DNA of 8,010 nt from Longivirga sp036510975. GTDB taxonomy: Bacteria > Actinomycetota > Actinomycetes > S36-B12 > CAIYMF01. Under the pieces are notes generated by a model. It searched no databases. It saw only the letters and a list, made by a program, of their open reading frames with translations, and was not told the origin of the DNA. How positions within the stretch are numbered: the first letter of the stretch is position 1; each line of letters begins with the position of its first letter. Made by a program: the position numbers and the translations under genes. The stretch lies in the NCBI GenBank assembly GCA_036510975.1, contig DATCCY010000144.1, positions 1 to 8,010 of the forward strand, read 5' to 3'. This document shows positions 5,157 through 8,010 of the stretch, piece by piece.

Positions 5157-6938
5157 TCAGCCTCCGAGCGGCAGCCGTCGGCGCACCATCGCCACCATCT
5201 CGGTGACCTCCCTGATCCGCATGAGCCGCGCGAGCGCCAGGTAGGTGACCAGGCCGAGGCACCCGACGGCGGCGATGTCGAGCAGGGCCGCCACCTTGTG
5301 GGAGAGGGCGAGGTGGTCGGACAGGACGTGCTGGACGACCGCCATGACCGCCCAGGTGCCGAGGCCGGCGAGCAGCATCCGGACGAGCGCCCGCACGGTC
5401 CGGGGGGTCTGCAGACCCCCGATCCGCCGGGCCAGCACCCGCCACCCGATGACCAGGGTGATCCAGTACGAGCCGACATAGCCGGCAGCCAGGGCGATCA
5501 GGGCGAGCGAGCCGTGGTCACCCGAGGTGGTCAGGCGGAACAGCGGGTAGGCCAGGGCGAGGTAGAGCACGTTGAGCACGACGGTCACCCAGAACGCCGT
5601 CCGGGTGAGCTCGAGCGCGTACCAGCCGCGCAGCACGATGTAGTAGAGCGTGAACGGCAGCAGGCCGAGGGCGAGGACCGACGCGACCGAGCCGGTGAGC
5701 TCGGCCTCGGCGCGCGTGGTGGCGCCGTAGTTGAACAGCACGACCCCGGCCTGCGTGCCCAGCACCATGAGGCAGACCGCGGCCGGGACGATGAGCGCCG
5801 ACACCGACCGCATCCCGCCCGCGATGTCGCCGGCCAGCCCGGCGTAGTCCTCGGCGTGCGCGGCCCGGCTCATCCGCGGGAGCAGAGCCGCGACGACGGA
5901 GACGGTGATGACCGAGTGCGGCAGGATGAAGATCAGGTGGGCGTTGGTGTAGGACGTGAGACCGCCGGAGGTCGTGCCGTTCTCGGCGGCCAGCACGTTC
6001 GCCGTCGTCGCAAGCCGGACGATGGCGATGTAGGCGAGCTGGTTGACCAGCACGAGCGCGATGGTCCAGAAGGCCAGGCCGCCCGCCGTGGACAGGCCCG
6101 CGCCGCGCCACCGGAAGCTCGGGCGCCACACGTAGCGGGCGCGGACCAGCACCGGGACCAGGACGAGCGCCTGGGCGGCGACGCCGAGCGTCGTGCCGAT
6201 GCCGAGCAGCGCGACCTGCGAGGGCGGCAGGGTCGTCGCGTTGATGCGCGCCTGACCGGCCACGACGATGAAGAGCAGGAACGTGGCGATGGCGATGAGG
6301 TTGTTGAGCAGGGGGGCGAACGTGGGCGCACCGAACCGCCCGCGGGCGTTGAGCACCTGCGACAGCATCGTGTAGACGCCGTAGAAGAAGATCTGCGGCA
6401 GGCAGAAGCGCGCGAAGGCCGTGGCCAGGTCGTGCTGCTGGTCGGTGTACTGGGGGGCGTAGAGGCTCACGATCAGCGGTGCGAGCAGCACGGCCGCTGC
6501 CGAGACCACGAGCAGCACGGTGCCGACGAGGGTGATGAGGCGGTCCGCGTAGCCGCGGCCGTCGTCGGAGTCGTCCTTCATGTGGCGCACGAGCTCGGGG
6601 ATGAACACCGCGTTGAGCGCGCCGCCGATGATGAGGATGTAGACGACGTTGGGCAGCGTGTTGCCCAGGCTGAAGGCGTCGGCGAGCGTGCCCGCGCCGA
6701 GCGCCGAGGCCAGCGCGATGCCGCGGATCACGCCGCCGAACCGCGACACCACGGTGCCGACACCCATGACGGCGCTCGACCGCAGGACGCTGGAGCTCGT
6801 CCCGCCCGGGGTGGTCTCGGCGGCGGCGTCGGACGCCGGGTCGGCGGCGACGTCGCCGGCGAGCTCCTCCGCGAGCTGGTCGGTGAGCTCGGCGGACGCG
6901 TCCCTCACCATCGCGTCGTCGCGGGGGAGGTCAGCCAT
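5157..6938 (-). CDS. murJ: Lipid II flippase MurJ (MviN)
   Basis: This 593-residue polytopic membrane protein of the MOP superfamily flips lipid II to the outer face of the cytoplasmic membrane for peptidoglycan synthesis. After an acidic N-terminus (1-50) it has about 14 membrane segments. The first holds VVSRFGGVIRGIA (Arg66 and Arg72, equivalent to E. coli Arg18 and Arg24) and LADAF (Asp87, equivalent to Asp39). These are followed by the LPNVVY motif, LNAVFIPEL, LNARGRFGAPTFAPLLNN (about 196-213) and the HSVITVSVVAALLPRMS segment. E. coli Arg52 corresponds to Tyr100 here. The protein stops directly after the last membrane helix (RRRLPLGG), so the pseudokinase and outer domain found in mycobacterial MviN are absent and encoded by 1849-3312. 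The ATG at 6938 is preferred over an upstream codon (6986) because GGAGG lies 6 nt before it. It overlaps the upstream gene by 8 bp, so the two are translationally coupled. Confidence 0.96.
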   Translation of the reverse strand: MADLPRDDAMVRDASAELTDQLAEELAGDVAADPASDAAAETTPGGTSSSVLRSSAVMGVGTVVSRFGGVIRGIALASALGAGTLADAFSLGNTLPNVVYILIIGGALNAVFIPELVRHMKDDSDDGRGYADRLITLVGTVLLVVSAAAVLLAPLIVSLYAPQYTDQQHDLATAFARFCLPQIFFYGVYTMLSQVLNARGRFGAPTFAPLLNNLIAIATFLLFIVVAGQARINATTLPPSQVALLGIGTTLGVAAQALVLVPVLVRARYVWRPSFRWRGAGLSTAGGLAFWTIALVLVNQLAYIAIVRLATTANVLAAENGTTSGGLTSYTNAHLIFILPHSVITVSVVAALLPRMSRAAHAEDYAGLAGDIAGGMRSVSALIVPAAVCLMVLGTQAGVVLFNYGATTRAEAELTGSVASVLALGLLPFTLYYIVLRGWYALELTRTAFWVTVVLNVLYLALAYPLFRLTTSGDHGSLALIALAAGYVGSYWITLVIGWRVLARRIGGLQTPRTVRALVRMLLAGLGTWAVMAVVQHVLSDHLALSHKVAALLDIAAVGCLGLVTYLALARLMRIREVTEMVAMVRRRLPLGG

Positions 6939-8010
6939 GGCCGGCCTCCGTCCCGTCGGGCGTCGTGGCGTTCTCGGCGGTGTCACCGATGCCTGCGCCG
7001 GCGCCGGCGTTGGTGTCGCTGTCGCTGTCGGTGGCCGTCGGCCGGCGGCGACGGACGAAGTTCACGCCGAGCAGCAGCACGAGGATGCCGAACAGGCCCC
7101 CGACGATCCACTGCGCCGCGCGGGCGTAGGCAGCGGACCGGACCTGGGTGCGGGTGGGCTCGCCGAACACCTGGCCGTCGGGCGTGAGCAGCATGATGTC
7201 GACGGCGACCGGCCCGGTTCCGATCACCCGCGCCTTCACCTCGAGCGTGCTCTTCTGCCCCGGGGCGAGGGTGACGGGCTTGACGTCGGCGGCCACGAAC
7301 CGGGTCGCCGGCGTGCCGCTGAGCCGCAGCCCCACCCGCGCCGGCCGGTCGAGGTCGTTGGCCACGGTGACCGGGATGGTGCCCTCGTCACCCGGCAGCG
7401 TCACCGGCGCCCGGGAGAGCACCTTCACCTGCGCGACCTGGGCGTCGACGAGCCCGCGCACGGCCGAGAGCAGCCGGCGGCCACCGTTCGGGTCGCTGCG
7501 CCAGGCGGCCGACTCGGTCCGCGTCAGCGCCTCCTCCAGCTGGGCGGTGCTCGTGTCGGCGGTGTCGGGTGCGACCGACCGCAGACCCGCGAGGTCCGTC
7601 CGCCCGGCGGCCACCAGGGCGAGGTAGGCGGGACGCAGCTCGGCAGCCCGCGCTGCCGCGGGGTAGTCGGCCCGGGCCCGTGGCACGTCGCTGGGCGGGG
7701 TCGCGACGAGGGTGCCGAGCCGCGACGGCGTCGAGAACGGCGACGCGGCCACCGCCGTGACCAGGTCGGCGGTGCTGCCGGCGTACGGCGACCACCTCAT
7801 GCCCGGCGCGATCACCAGGGTGCGCGGCGTGCTGGGGAGCTCGAGGCTGGTCATGGCGATCTCGGCCAGCGCGGTCTGCCGGCGCACCACGGGGTCGGTC
7901 GTGACCGGGTCGACGACCGCCTTCGTGGGTGCGGCCACCAGCCGCGAGACGACCGGGTCGGACACGGCCGCGCGCAGGGGCGAGCCGCCGGTGGCGAGGT
8001 CGACCGAGCC
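6931..8010 (-). CDS. DUF6049-type membrane-anchored surface protein, C-terminal part
   Basis: The frame is open to the right edge, so only the last 359 residues are present; the GTG at 7965 is internal and should not be used as a start. By position and layout this corresponds to M. tuberculosis Rv3909, a large exported protein of unknown function always found upstream of murJ in Actinomycetes. The visible part has a helical domain (about 30-200), including VRRQTALAEIAM and an EALTRTESAAWR stretch. Next is an Ig-like beta domain (about 200-290) with the LPGDEGTIPVTVANDLDRP and TLAPGQKSTLEVKA pattern of exported beta-sandwich repeats. One membrane segment follows (about 300-319, WIVGGLFGILVLLLGVNFV), then RRRR and a short acidic, Gly/Ala/Asp-rich cytoplasmic tail. 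Most of the protein is therefore outside the cell, anchored at its C-terminus. A role in envelope assembly together with MurJ is inferred from context only. Confidence 0.85.
   Translation of the reverse strand, partial: GSVDLATGGSPLRAAVSDPVVSRLVAAPTKAVVDPVTTDPVVRRQTALAEIAMTSLELPSTPRTLVIAPGMRWSPYAGSTADLVTAVAASPFSTPSRLGTLVATPPSDVPRARADYPAAARAAELRPAYLALVAAGRTDLAGLRSVAPDTADTSTAQLEEALTRTESAAWRSDPNGGRRLLSAVRGLVDAQVAQVKVLSRAPVTLPGDEGTIPVTVANDLDRPARVGLRLSGTPATRFVAADVKPVTLAPGQKSTLEVKARVIGTGPVAVDIMLLTPDGQVFGEPTRTQVRSAAYARAAQWIVGGLFGILVLLLGVNFVRRRRPTATDSDSDTNAGAGAGIGDTAENATTPDGTEAGHG
6945..6949 (-). promoter_or_regulatory. Ribosome binding site of murJ, inside the upstream gene
   Basis: GGAGG on the minus strand, 6 nt before the ATG at 6938. 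It selects this start over the in-frame codon at 6986, which would add 16 residues rich in Pro and Arg that belong to overlapping coding sequence of the upstream gene. Confidence 0.8.

Noticed and set aside
5072..5479. Upstream extension of the TadE-like gene into murJ to give 278 residues
   Set aside because: The extra 136 residues are an out-of-frame reading of murJ, rich in Ser, Arg, Gly and Trp. A GTG with its own AGGA site lies just before the membrane segment.
6939..6986. Upstream murJ start giving 609 residues
   Set aside because: The ATG at 6938 has a GGAGG site at the right distance; the added 16 residues only overlap the upstream gene's coding sequence.
6990..7035. Short repetitive stretch near the end of the DUF6049-type gene (GCCGGC and GTCGCT units)
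   Set aside because: It encodes the low-complexity Asp-Ser and Ala-Gly tail; common in such cytoplasmic tails and too short to treat as a separate repeat element.
4983..7187. Long plus-strand open frame (734 codons) antisense to murJ
   Set aside because: Low-complexity charged translation without recognisable domains, lying across a conserved membrane protein; a composition shadow.

Overview
The window comes from a very GC-rich genome (the third codon position is almost always G or C). Every supported gene lies on the minus strand. The gene content and order match the conserved block near the origin of Actinomycetes (Actinobacteria), known in Mycobacterium tuberculosis as Rv3909 - mviN/Rv3910 - sigM - rsmA - trxB2. 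I cannot name the genus. The separate MurJ and pseudokinase genes argue against Mycobacterium itself, where the two are fused.

Reading in the direction of transcription (right to left), the order is: the C-terminal part of a DUF6049-type surface protein (6931-8010, cut by the window edge); murJ, the lipid II flippase (5157-6938, overlapping the previous gene by 8 bp); a small membrane-anchored protein resembling TadE/TadG-type proteins (4643-5071); a secreted NlpC/P60 cell-wall endopeptidase with coiled coils (3406-4623); a stand-alone transmembrane pseudokinase (1849-3312) corresponding to the C-terminal half of mycobacterial MviN; an ECF sigma factor of the SigM type (1153-1818); its probable membrane anti-sigma factor (257-1156, ATGA overlap); and the start of thioredoxin reductase trxB (1-140, cut by the window edge).

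The theme is cell-envelope building plus envelope and redox stress control. MurJ moves lipid II across the membrane. The pseudokinase is the likely regulatory platform for MurJ. The P60 protein cleaves peptidoglycan. SigM and its anti-sigma factor respond to envelope or redox signals, and trxB supplies reducing power. Three points stand out. First, two genes, one of them a peptidoglycan hydrolase, sit between the MurJ half and the pseudokinase half of what is one polypeptide in mycobacteria. Second, the trxB promoter region holds an exact GGAAT-N18-GTT match to the SigR/SigH thiol-stress promoter, bracketed by a perfect 10-bp inverted repeat and followed by a GC-rich hairpin just before the ribosome binding site. 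Third, the P60 catalytic domain carries an unusual cysteine-containing insertion just before the catalytic cysteine.

No mobile elements, tRNA or rRNA genes, CRISPR arrays or wholly new system were seen. The only gaps are short: 141-256, 1819-1848, 3313-3405, 4624-4642 and 5072-5156. This is mostly a conserved core region with an interesting local arrangement.
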